From positions 1 to 5,499 of the forward strand of contig CAZKDJ010000253.1 of assembly GCA_964551295.1 (NCBI GenBank): 5,499 bases of DNA. The letters are read 5' to 3'. The stretch's first letter is position 1; each line of letters starts with the position of its first letter. Made by a program: the position numbers and the translations under genes. Shown here one piece after another: positions 1 to 5,419 of this stretch. The stretch comes from JAFGED01 sp964551295. GTDB taxonomy: Bacteria > Chloroflexota > Anaerolineae > B4-G1. The notes beneath the pieces were generated by a model that saw only the letters and a program-made list of their open reading frames with translations, was not told the DNA's origin and searched no databases.

Positions 1-491
1 TGGCCGATGTTGCCCAGTTGACTCCGCAGTCCAAAGAAAGATATCAAGATAAACAGGATCGCGTATAACCACCCAGGGAGGAAACTCACTGTAGCTTTAG
101 GAAACAGGAAAATAAAAGCAAAGATAACCCCGCACACACCCCCGGATGCCCCCAGCGCCAAGTAGCTATGATGATTGCGATGCAGATAGAGTGACAGGAG
201 GCTTCCGCCAGCGATGCTGCCCAGGTAGATGATAAGAAATGTGGGAATCCCGGCATCCAGTTCGACAGCCACACCGACAGAATAGAGACTGAACATGTTA
301 AGCAACAAGTGTAGCCAGTTGAGGTGCAGGAATCCACACGAGAACAAACGATAGTACTGCCTATCCCACAGAATGTGTATAGGACTGAATATGTACCGAT
401 CTCTAAAGCCGGGGCGCGTAAACCCTCGATAGGACCAGTACACGGTGAAACCGATAATTGCAATCGTAGCAATCGGAAACCCGATGCGCAT
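1..491 (-). CDS. Rhomboid-family intramembrane serine protease (partial, 3' end outside window)
   Basis: Seen: an open frame from ATG at 491 running off the left edge after 163 complete codons; the last two bases (CA) fit the first two bases of a His codon. Rhomboid landmarks in order are a first membrane segment at about residues 4-20, the HxxxxHLLxN block (H56, H61, N65) followed by a VAVE stretch, and the active-site GASGG with the probable nucleophile S116. The last visible residues (LRSQLGNIG) match the start of the final segment, where the catalytic His (GHxAHLGG in the family) should come next. Rhomboids cleave membrane proteins within the bilayer; the substrate cannot be inferred here. 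The start is supported by hydrophobic residues right after it and by a promoter placed exactly for a leaderless mRNA; there is no Shine-Dalgarno. Base composition is clearly more AT-rich than the neighbouring genes, which may mean separate origin. It lies 67 bp downstream of the Mut7-C gene on the same strand. Confidence 0.88.
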   Translation of the reverse strand, partial: MRIGFPIATIAIIGFTVYWSYRGFTRPGFRDRYIFSPIHILWDRQYYRLFSCGFLHLNWLHLLLNMFSLYSVGVAVELDAGIPTFLIIYLGSIAGGSLLSLYLHRNHHSYLALGASGGVCGVIFAFIFLFPKATVSFLPGWLYAILFILISFFGLRSQLGNIG

Positions 492-497
492 AACGTC

Positions 498-526
498 ATT
501 ATTACACAACTCGACGGGCTTGCCAA
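498..526 (-). promoter_or_regulatory. Candidate promoter for the rhomboid gene (leaderless)
   Basis: On the minus strand TTGGCA (521-526) is followed after exactly 17 bp by AATAAT (498-503), each one mismatch from the sigma70/sigmaA consensus. Six bases separate the -10 box from the ATG at 491, so transcription would be expected to begin at or next to the A of the start codon. That agrees with the lack of a Shine-Dalgarno sequence. The promoter sits in the 67-bp gap after the Mut7-C stop codon. It is a sequence match only. Confidence 0.55.
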
Positions 527-558
527 ATACACCCCGGCGACCGATGGGCGGCCTTCGC

Positions 559-1011
559 TCACTCCCCCATGCGCTCCCGCATCCCGTCCACGTGTGTACC
601 GGGCCAGTAGACACGCCCGCAGCCGGGACAGCGGCGAAAGTCGGACTGTGTGCGCACCACGTAGGGCGGCACGCGGCTAGCGATATCCTCAGGGGAGACT
701 TGCTCCAGTTCTGTATTACAGACCGCGCAGCGAGAAAGCGCCAGGTCGGGCGGCGGGCCGAGCGCGTCCTGCACCTGCCGCACCTGCTCCTCCAGCACCT
801 CCGACTCGATCAGCAGCGCGCGCAGTCCGCGCCGATTCGCCAGTTCGCGGTCGCGGGTCAGCAGCACGCGGCCCTCGGCGCGGGCGCGGCGGGCCAGCGC
901 ATGGTCGTCGGCGGCGTTGTCGTAGGCAGTATCGTAGCCCAGCAGCCGCAGCCACTTGGCCAGCGTGCCCAGCATGCCGTCGGCCAGGAGCTTTAGAGGT
1001 CGTTCGTCCAT
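559..1011 (-). CDS. Mut7-C RNase-domain protein (PIN-like nuclease fold plus zinc ribbon)
   Basis: A 150-residue protein with the Mut7-C (PF01927-type) layout. Residues 8-27 carry the hallmark beginning LLADGMLGTLAKWLRLLGYD, with the putative metal-binding D11. D35/D36 and the TRD at 52-54 supply further acidic residues of the PIN-like active site. The C-terminal part is a zinc ribbon with CxxC pairs C95/C98 and C128/C131, then the family's YWPGTH ending (135-140). Members are predicted RNases, named after the C-terminal domain of worm MUT-7; the bacterial substrate is unknown. The start is secure: an in-frame TAG lies two codons upstream of the ATG. No Shine-Dalgarno is evident. The Mut7-C ubiquitin-like N-terminal domain found in many relatives is absent, as the protein begins directly with the nuclease motif. 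The gene is divergent from the Amt-like gene and shares a 93-bp intergenic region with it. Confidence 0.9.
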   Translation of the reverse strand: MDERPLKLLADGMLGTLAKWLRLLGYDTAYDNAADDHALARRARAEGRVLLTRDRELANRRGLRALLIESEVLEEQVRQVQDALGPPPDLALSRCAVCNTELEQVSPEDIASRVPPYVVRTQSDFRRCPGCGRVYWPGTHVDGMRERMGE

Positions 1012-1013
1012 AC

Positions 1014-1042
1014 TTGGCTAAATCGGTGTAGTCTGGTACACT
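1014..1042 (+). promoter_or_regulatory. Candidate promoter for the Amt-like gene
   Basis: TTGGCT (1014-1019) and TACACT (1037-1042) are separated by exactly 17 bp, each matching four of six consensus bases for a sigma70/sigmaA site. Transcription would begin near 1049, giving a leader of about 56 nt before the ATG at 1105. The -35 box touches the start of the divergent Mut7-C gene. I found no equally good minus-strand promoter in this region. Confidence 0.45.
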
Positions 1043-1047
1043 GGTAG

Positions 1048-1081
1048 TTGGTAGATTATCAACCAAACACCAATCTACCAA
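1048..1081. repeat. Perfect 10-bp inverted repeat (operator or 5'-leader hairpin)
   Basis: TTGGTAGATT (1048-1057) and AATCTACCAA (1072-1081) are exact reverse complements with a 14-nt loop. The left arm coincides with the predicted transcription start of the Amt-like gene, so the element could be a hairpin at the 5' end of that mRNA or a DNA operator between the two divergent genes. Part of the left arm belongs to a tandem heptamer pair (TGGTAGT, TGGTAGA at 1042-1055). The Shine-Dalgarno at 1092-1096 lies outside the stem and would stay accessible. Confidence 0.6.
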
Positions 1082-1091
1082 TATTCTACCC

Positions 1092-1096
1092 GAGGG
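1092..1096 (+). promoter_or_regulatory. Ribosome binding site that decides the start of the Amt-like gene
   Basis: GAGGG lies 8 nt before the ATG at 1105. An in-frame TTG at 1048 would extend the protein by 19 residues, but that extension is polar, lies in the inverted repeat at the predicted transcription start, and has no ribosome binding site. Confidence 0.6.
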
Positions 1097-1104
1097 AAAC
1101 CATC

Positions 1105-2442
1105 ATGGCAACTGAAATCTGGCTTCCGGCACTGTTGGGTTACCTGATTCCCGTCGGCGTGTTCCTGCTGGCCTGGGGCGGGATGGAGCCAAACCGGGCG
1201 CGTCGCGCGGCGGCGGTGGGCACGCTGACGCTATCCCTGGCAGCGACAGGATACTTTGCCGTGGGCTTTGCCTTTCACTTGGGCGGCGCTCAAGTCGTCG
1301 TCAACCAGCCGGCCTACGAAGAGTTAGACGCACTCTGGGCACCGATGGGCAAGGAGTGGGGTCTGCTCGGGCTGACGGGCTTTTTCCTCACTGGCGGCGA
1401 CGATCCGTTGACACCGGAGGCCATGGCACTCTTTGTGAACTATTTACCGCTGGCAGCGACCGCCGTGCTATTGGTGGCCCTCAGTGTGCACGAACAGGCA
1501 CGCGGCTGGCAGGCTGCCGCTGGCGGGCTGGTGATCGCAGCCGTGCTCTTTCCCATTGTGGCCTGCTGGGCCTGGGGCGGCGGATGGCTGACGACTATCG
1601 GCCAGGCAATCTCGCAGTCACCAAACGAACCACAGCACGGATTCGTTGACTATGCCGGCTCGGGCGTCGTCTACCTTTTGGGTGGGCTGGCCGCACTGGG
1701 CGCGCTGGTAGGGCTGAAAAAGCGGCTGCCGCCTGGCAAGCTCGAAGAGCCTGCCGAGATGCCTCCCGCCCACTTCCCACTGCTGGCGAACCTGGGCGCG
1801 CTGCTGTTTGGCCTGGGTCTGTTGAGTTGGTCGCTGAGCACGCCCTTTCACGTCGCCGGGGCCACCCTCAACCTGCCGCGCGCCGCCGTCAACATCGTGC
1901 TGGCCGGGGCGGGGGCGACCTTCGTCACGCAGGTCTATTCCTGGTTCGCCATCGGTCGCGCCAACGCGTTGATGGCTGCGCGCGGGACGGCGGTGGGATT
2001 CATCGCCATCGCGGCAGGCGCTCCCTTCATACCACAGTGGTGGGCGCTCTTTGTCGGCGCGGCCGTCGGCCTGCTGCTGCCGCTGGGCGTCTATTTCGTG
2101 GAGCACGTACTGCGCCTGCCCGATGCGACGGCGACGATAGCGCTGGGCCTCACGGCGGGACTGCTTGGCCTGCTGGTGGTGCCCCTCTTTGCCGACGGCC
2201 TGTGGGGCCAGGGGTGGAACGGCGTCGGCGTAGATGAGTACCGCACCGAGGCGCTCATGGGAGTGACCGGCTTTCTACCGGCGGAGAAATTCGATATCAG
2301 CAATGGCGACGGTCCTGGGCAACTGATTGCCCAACTGGCCGGGATTGGGGCCATCGGAGGGCTGTCCTTCTTCGTCGGCTGGCTGACGTTCACCCTGCTG
2401 AACCTGCCGTACACCCGCCCCTGGGAGCGGTGGGGGAAATAG
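1105..2442 (+). CDS. Divergent Amt-fold membrane protein (ammonium transporter-like, twin-His absent)
   Basis: A 445-residue polytopic membrane protein with roughly eleven hydrophobic segments from residue 8 to 434. Family signals: WGGG at 157-160 (W157 matches W148 of E. coli AmtB), the signature DYAGSGVVYLLGGLAALGAL at 182-201, where D182 matches AmtB D160, and the NALMAARGTAVGFIAIAAG block (287-305), equivalent to the Amt NGALAGLVAIT region. Departures from the family: the first channel His (AmtB H168) is Y190; the second (H318, in GVHG) falls at G348 by my alignment; the FNAGS motif is lost (about 245-249); the FQ..FA segment near the pore mouth is degenerate. The cytoplasmic tail after the last helix is only about 12 residues, so the usual P-II-responsive C-terminal region is missing and no glnK/glnB is adjacent. 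Fold assignment is confident; ammonium conduction is not. It may be a sensor, or move another small solute. It converges on the ThpR gene 3 bp away. Confidence 0.82.
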   Translation: MATEIWLPALLGYLIPVGVFLLAWGGMEPNRARRAAAVGTLTLSLAATGYFAVGFAFHLGGAQVVVNQPAYEELDALWAPMGKEWGLLGLTGFFLTGGDDPLTPEAMALFVNYLPLAATAVLLVALSVHEQARGWQAAAGGLVIAAVLFPIVACWAWGGGWLTTIGQAISQSPNEPQHGFVDYAGSGVVYLLGGLAALGALVGLKKRLPPGKLEEPAEMPPAHFPLLANLGALLFGLGLLSWSLSTPFHVAGATLNLPRAAVNIVLAGAGATFVTQVYSWFAIGRANALMAARGTAVGFIAIAAGAPFIPQWWALFVGAAVGLLLPLGVYFVEHVLRLPDATATIALGLTAGLLGLLVVPLFADGLWGQGWNGVGVDEYRTEALMGVTGFLPAEKFDISNGDGPGQLIAQLAGIGAIGGLSFFVGWLTFTLLNLPYTRPWERWGK

Positions 2443-2454
2443 GATTCACCCACC
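2429..2454. terminator. Candidate bidirectional hairpin between the convergent genes
   Basis: GGTGGG (2429-2434) pairs with CCCACC (2449-2454). After one G/A mismatch, GAA (2436-2438) pairs with TTC (2445-2447) around a 6-base loop. The stem-loop spans both stop codons, TAG at 2440-2442 on plus and TGA at 2446-2448 on minus. No T-tract follows on either strand, so it is not a textbook intrinsic terminator. The placement is the main argument: it is the only non-coding space between two converging transcription units. Confidence 0.4.
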
Positions 2455-3030
2455 CAACACAAACGTCTCCAGCGTCGTGTACTCGGCCCCCGTGGGCTTG
2501 AGCACGCTGCGGATGAGCGCGAAACGGTCGGCAACCACCTCGGCCAGTTGGCCCACCTCGGTACCGGCGACGACCTCGCCCACCTGCGCCACATCATTGA
2601 GACGCACCTTGCGCCTCACGCGACCCAGCGTGAGATGCGGTTTGAAGCCGCGCCCCTCCGGCTCGTAGCCAAAGGGCACCATCACTTCCTCGATGGCATC
2701 CTGCAGCACCGCCAGCCGCCCCGTCGGCTCCTGCACGCCCACCCAGACGACGCGCGGGCGGTGGGTGTTGGGGAAGCAACCGACTTCCTCTACGGTGAAC
2801 GTTGAGGCAGGCGCGTTCCGCGCCACTGCCGCCAGCGCCTGCTCGATTCCGGGCAGGTCGTCGGTGGGCGTATCGCCCAGGAATTTGAGCGTCAGGTGAA
2901 CGGACTCGGGCCGCACCCAGCGCACGCTACGCTGGGGCGCCCGCTCCTCCAGTCGGCGCTGCAGGCGGGCAAGTTCCCTCAGCAACACATCGGGGAGCGG
3001 TACGGCGATGAACGCGCGAATCGTCTCCAT
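2446..3030 (-). CDS. thpR: RNA 2',3'-cyclic 3'-phosphodiesterase (2H phosphoesterase, ThpR/LigT family)
   Basis: A 194-residue protein of the usual size for this family. Both catalytic HxTx motifs of 2H phosphoesterases are present: H45-L-T47 in HLTLKFLG and H132-L-T134 in PHLTLGRVR. The N-terminus (METIRAFIAVPLP) is the family's typical first strand. These enzymes hydrolyse 2',3'-cyclic phosphate RNA ends to 2'-phosphates and were first described as 2'-5' RNA ligases; they act on RNA or nucleotide ends in the cytoplasm, and the true cellular substrate is usually uncertain. Start: the frame is open upstream to 3291, but the ATG at 3030 has a very strong Shine-Dalgarno and begins at the conserved domain. 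It is the last gene of a three-gene operon, 17 bp after the acetyltransferase stop, and ends 3 bp from the convergent Amt-like gene. Confidence 0.92.
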   Translation of the reverse strand: METIRAFIAVPLPDVLLRELARLQRRLEERAPQRSVRWVRPESVHLTLKFLGDTPTDDLPGIEQALAAVARNAPASTFTVEEVGCFPNTHRPRVVWVGVQEPTGRLAVLQDAIEEVMVPFGYEPEGRGFKPHLTLGRVRRKVRLNDVAQVGEVVAGTEVGQLAEVVADRFALIRSVLKPTGAEYTTLETFVLGG

Positions 3031-3035
3031 CGAAT

Positions 3036-3045
3036 GATCACCTCC
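3036..3045 (-). promoter_or_regulatory. Unusually strong ribosome binding site of the ThpR gene
   Basis: On the minus strand the sequence GGAGGTGATC is complementary over ten bases to the conserved 3' tail of bacterial 16S rRNA (GATCACCTCC). Ten nt separate the GGAGG core from the ATG at 3030. This fixes the start against the longer upstream frame and suggests efficient internal initiation for the last cistron. Confidence 0.85.
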
Positions 3046-3047
3046 CC

Positions 3048-4274
3048 CTAGAAATCCCAATCCGGCTTGGGGTCGGGCAGGCGCAGCGTCCAATCGAGCG
3101 CCTCCAAAAGCTCCGGCGGCCCAGAGAGCGCGTCGGTCACGGCCAATCCGCTGGCCGGGCGCACCCCCAACCACAATCGGGTGAATGCCCCCACCGATGC
3201 AGTCAGCGTAGGCAAGTGGACATCTGTACCAGCCTCGGCGCCGGACGAAGGCCCCAGCGTGACCACGTAATCGCCAGACAGACCACGCCACGGGGCATCG
3301 TCGTCAAGGAAACGCTCGATGGGATCGGAGAGCGCGAGGTTGAAACGCACCGCGTCACCCCACAAATACGTTTGCTCCAGGCATCCGGCCAGATCGCACA
3401 TCCGCACCTGCCAATAGGCCGAGGTGCGCACGGTGCTCTCGAATTCAGACCTTTTGCTGATCTGGCGCTGCTTGAACGGCTGCTCGATCAGGTCGTGCAG
3501 TTGAACCCCCGGCGGCTCCTGCACCCACACCAGCCGCACCTGATCGCCCAAGTTGCGCAGAAGGGCCATCAGCTCGAGGAACTGCTCCCGCGTTTGATAA
3601 GACATCCAACGCACGGTATAGGGGCCGTGCTCGCCTTTGGCCCGGCACCATAAGTGGTGCGTGAGCTCGCCATCGGGGCCATAGTACCCCAAACCAAAGC
3701 CACCGTCCGTCCAGACCACGTCGGCCTCGGTGACCTCGCCTGGAAAAAAGTTCAACGAACCGTGACCGCGCAGGCGCGCTAACCGCGACCCGTGCATGGC
3801 CGCCCAATCATCCTTGGTGATACGCCGCGGGATGCGCGCTTTCGCATCGACCCTGAGCCGCGCCGGGTCGAAGGAGAACCAATACTCGTATCCGCCGCTG
3901 CCAAAACCCAGCTGATTGTAGAACCCCTGCTCAAAGATCCCCAAGCCGGCGACCAGCACTCCCTCGGCGACGTCTTGAGCCAGCGTCGATGCAGCCAACC
4001 GGCCGGCCAGTCCCCGCTTGCGCGCCACGCGGCTGGTGACCACACCCATGACGCCCGAAAACGGCAAGTCTTGATCAATGTAGCGCAGCGTGCCGGGCGC
4101 AGTGTTGACCAAACACTCCGCCTCGCCATTGACCTCCGCGACCTGCGCGCGGCCGCAGGCGATAAAGCGGGCCAGCGCATCCTCCTTCTTCTCGTCGTCC
4201 AGCCAGCCGACCTCGCGCCAGATGCGCAGGGCGGCCGCTCGGTCCTTTTCAGGATTATAGTCGCGAAATCTCAT
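3048..4274 (-). CDS. Eis-like GNAT N-acetyltransferase with SCP2-like C-terminal domain
   Basis: A 408-residue protein with the tripartite layout of Eis-type acetyltransferases. An N-terminal GNAT domain (about 1-135) has the acetyl-CoA loop around FSGVMGVVTSRVARKRGLAG; R87-G88 match R92-G93 of M. tuberculosis Eis. A second, degenerate GNAT-like domain follows (about 145-285), then a sterol-carrier-like domain (about 286-408). By motif alignment Y119 in FYNQLGFG matches the general acid Tyr126 of Eis, and the chain ends in Phe (F408), as Eis does at Phe402, where the terminal carboxylate acts as the base. The catalytic set therefore looks intact. Eis enzymes acetylate amines including aminoglycosides and protein lysines; the substrate here is unknown and resistance should not be assumed. 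The start ATG lies 7 nt after the upstream stop, and its Shine-Dalgarno GAGGT (4279-4283) overlaps that stop, indicating translational coupling. Middle gene of the operon. Confidence 0.87.
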   Translation of the reverse strand: MRFRDYNPEKDRAAALRIWREVGWLDDEKKEDALARFIACGRAQVAEVNGEAECLVNTAPGTLRYIDQDLPFSGVMGVVTSRVARKRGLAGRLAASTLAQDVAEGVLVAGLGIFEQGFYNQLGFGSGGYEYWFSFDPARLRVDAKARIPRRITKDDWAAMHGSRLARLRGHGSLNFFPGEVTEADVVWTDGGFGLGYYGPDGELTHHLWCRAKGEHGPYTVRWMSYQTREQFLELMALLRNLGDQVRLVWVQEPPGVQLHDLIEQPFKQRQISKRSEFESTVRTSAYWQVRMCDLAGCLEQTYLWGDAVRFNLALSDPIERFLDDDAPWRGLSGDYVVTLGPSSGAEAGTDVHLPTLTASVGAFTRLWLGVRPASGLAVTDALSGPPELLEALDWTLRLPDPKPDWDF

Positions 4275-4281
4275 CGTTACC

Positions 4282-5130
4282 TCATCCCAATTCCAAGAAA
4301 TCGACCGAACCTGTCCCCATGTCCATCACCAACAACCGGTCCCGCAGAGGCTCCCCGCACCCCGCCAAAATCTTGACCACCTCCTGCGCCTCCCAGGCCG
4401 CCACTGCCATCGGCGTCGCGGCGAGGGTGCCCAACTGCGCCTCAAGCCCCTGCTCCGGAAGTTCACCTGTGCCACCGTAGAGACCACGTAGGCCCACGTC
4501 ACCGGGAAAGATGGTCATCACCTGGCCCAGGAAGCCGGCGACGCTGCCGTGCACCAAAGGGATACCCAACGCCTGGACACCCTCCTGCAGGATCAAGCGG
4601 ATGGGTAAGCGATCGAGGGCATCGACGACCACGTCGGCCCCCTGCAAAAGCTGGGGCAGGTTCTCGCCCGTGAGCATCGCCGCGTGGGCCGTCACCTCAA
4701 CCGCGCTGTTGATCTCCGCCACACGCCGCCGCGCCGCTTTGGCCTTGGTTATACCGAGCTTCTTTTCAGCGCTCAGGAGTTGGCGGTTGAAATTATGTTC
4801 CTCAAACACGTCGCCATCGATCAAGATCAGCCGCCCTACCCCCATGCGGGCCAGCGCCTCGGCGACAAATCCCCCCAGGCCGCCCAACCCCACTACCGCT
4901 GCCGTGGCCTGCAGGAGCTTTGCCTGTCCGTCCAGGCCGATCGTGCCCACGTTGCGCACGTAGCGCCAAGGGACGATGCCCGCCCTCAGCGCCGCCAGTT
5001 CCACCTCGCGGACCAAGCGATCGTTCGCAATAGCCAACTCGCGCACCTGCTGGAGGCGGATGATCTGCACGCCGTCTCGTTCTTGTGCCAGCTCGATGAT
5101 CTGTCCCTGTAGCATCTCGCGATCCACCAT
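4282..5130 (-). CDS. HesA/MoeB/ThiF-family E1-like adenylyltransferase lacking the zinc cysteines
   Basis: A 282-residue protein. Residues 1-55 form a probably helical extension not found in MoeB. The E1 core starts at RYVRN (R59 matches MoeB R14), then the nucleotide loop GLGGLGG (81-87), acidic D105 in IDGD, NFNRQ with R116 (MoeB R73), K131, and VVDALDR with D173 (MoeB D130). These are the residues that adenylate the C-terminal glycine of ubiquitin-like partners (MoaD, ThiS). Odd: where MoeB has CxxC, this protein has G213 and G216; the chain stops before the second CxxC; C258 is the only cysteine and no catalytic Cys is seen. ATP binding is likely, thiol transfer is not. No MoaD/ThiS gene is visible in the window. 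The start at 5130 is chosen over an in-frame ATG at 5157 because GGAGGT lies 6 nt upstream of it and the earlier one sits at the promoter. First gene of the operon. Confidence 0.88.
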   Translation of the reverse strand: MVDREMLQGQIIELAQERDGVQIIRLQQVRELAIANDRLVREVELAALRAGIVPWRYVRNVGTIGLDGQAKLLQATAAVVGLGGLGGFVAEALARMGVGRLILIDGDVFEEHNFNRQLLSAEKKLGITKAKAARRRVAEINSAVEVTAHAAMLTGENLPQLLQGADVVVDALDRLPIRLILQEGVQALGIPLVHGSVAGFLGQVMTIFPGDVGLRGLYGGTGELPEQGLEAQLGTLAATPMAVAAWEAQEVVKILAGCGEPLRDRLLVMDMGTGSVDFLELG

Positions 5131-5136
5131 CGCTCT

Positions 5137-5142
5137 ACCTCC
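5137..5142 (-). promoter_or_regulatory. Ribosome binding site that decides the start of the E1-like gene
   Basis: GGAGGT on the minus strand, 6 nt upstream of the ATG at 5130. The alternative ATG at 5157 has no such site and falls only two bases from the -10 box, upstream of the expected transcription start near 5152. Confidence 0.8.
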
Positions 5143-5158
5143 GCACTCGGATGGCATG

Positions 5159-5186
5159 ATTGTACGCCGACGGATGATCTTGTCAA
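5159..5186 (-). promoter_or_regulatory. Promoter of the E1-like / Eis-like / ThpR operon
   Basis: On the minus strand a perfect -35 TTGACA (5181-5186) is followed by a 16-bp spacer and TACAAT (5159-5164), one mismatch from the -10 consensus. Transcription should start near 5152, giving a short leader of about 22 nt that holds the GGAGGT ribosome binding site. This is the best promoter match in the window and implies housekeeping-sigma expression; no operator is obvious around it. Confidence 0.75.
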
Positions 5187-5383
5187 ATAACTGACGATGT
5201 TACAGAATTGCACCACGCTATTTCAAGGCTGTGACATCCCAGCCACCTGCCTGTAACGATGACATCTCATAATGTGGCGTAACTTTTTCTACCCACATTC
5301 GTCACAAGGTATGAAACAGAGACTATGAGGAGACTCTGACTCAGTTCTGGTTTTGCTCTTGCTGGTAAAGACGAGAGCTTTTA

Positions 5384-5394
5384 CACATTATGTG
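5384..5394. promoter_or_regulatory. Palindrome CACAT-T-ATGTG, possible operator
   Basis: A perfect 11-bp palindrome with a single central base, centred about 37 bp upstream of the predicted transcription start of the GTG-started gene, where a -35 box would be expected. The actual -35 match there is poor, which would fit an activator-dependent promoter or a repressor site. The binding protein is unknown. Such short palindromes also occur by chance. Confidence 0.35.
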
Positions 5395-5413
5395 ATTCAT
5401 CCCCTGTCACTTT

Positions 5414-5419
5414 TATAGT
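5414..5419 (+). promoter_or_regulatory. Candidate -10 box for the GTG-started gene
   Basis: TATAGT matches five of six bases of the -10 consensus and would start transcription near 5426, just at the left arm of the leader inverted repeat. No convincing -35 box lies 16-18 bp upstream. Confidence 0.4.

Noticed and set aside
86..562. Long minus-strand frame over the rhomboid gene starting at 562
   Set aside because: It is a shifted reading of the rhomboid gene: the frame starting at 491 gives the HLLLN and GASGG motifs, while this one has no family pattern.
445..996. Plus-strand frame opposite the Mut7-C gene, and other long frames opposite GC-rich genes
   Set aside because: They are rich in Arg, Ala, Gly and Pro as expected of shadow frames, show no domain motifs, and the real genes on the other strand are recognisable.
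1048..1104. TTG start at 1048 adding 19 residues to the Amt-like protein
   Set aside because: It coincides with the predicted transcription start and an inverted repeat, has no ribosome binding site, and the family begins at the first membrane segment just after 1105.
1037..1104. T-box or riboswitch in the Amt-like leader
   Set aside because: The leader is only about 56 nt and shows one simple stem with no conserved riboswitch or T-box sequence.
1012..1104. Minus-strand promoter for the Mut7-C gene (GATAAT-like sequence inside the inverted repeat region)
   Set aside because: No -35 hexamer at acceptable spacing and quality; left unresolved.
3031..3291. N-terminal extension of the ThpR frame up to 3291
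   Set aside because: The extension lies inside the acetyltransferase coding sequence and is low-complexity antisense-like protein; the ATG at 3030 has a very strong ribosome binding site.
5131..5157. Earlier ATG at 5157 for the E1-like gene
   Set aside because: It lies upstream of the expected transcription start and lacks a ribosome binding site, whereas 5130 has GGAGGT at good spacing.
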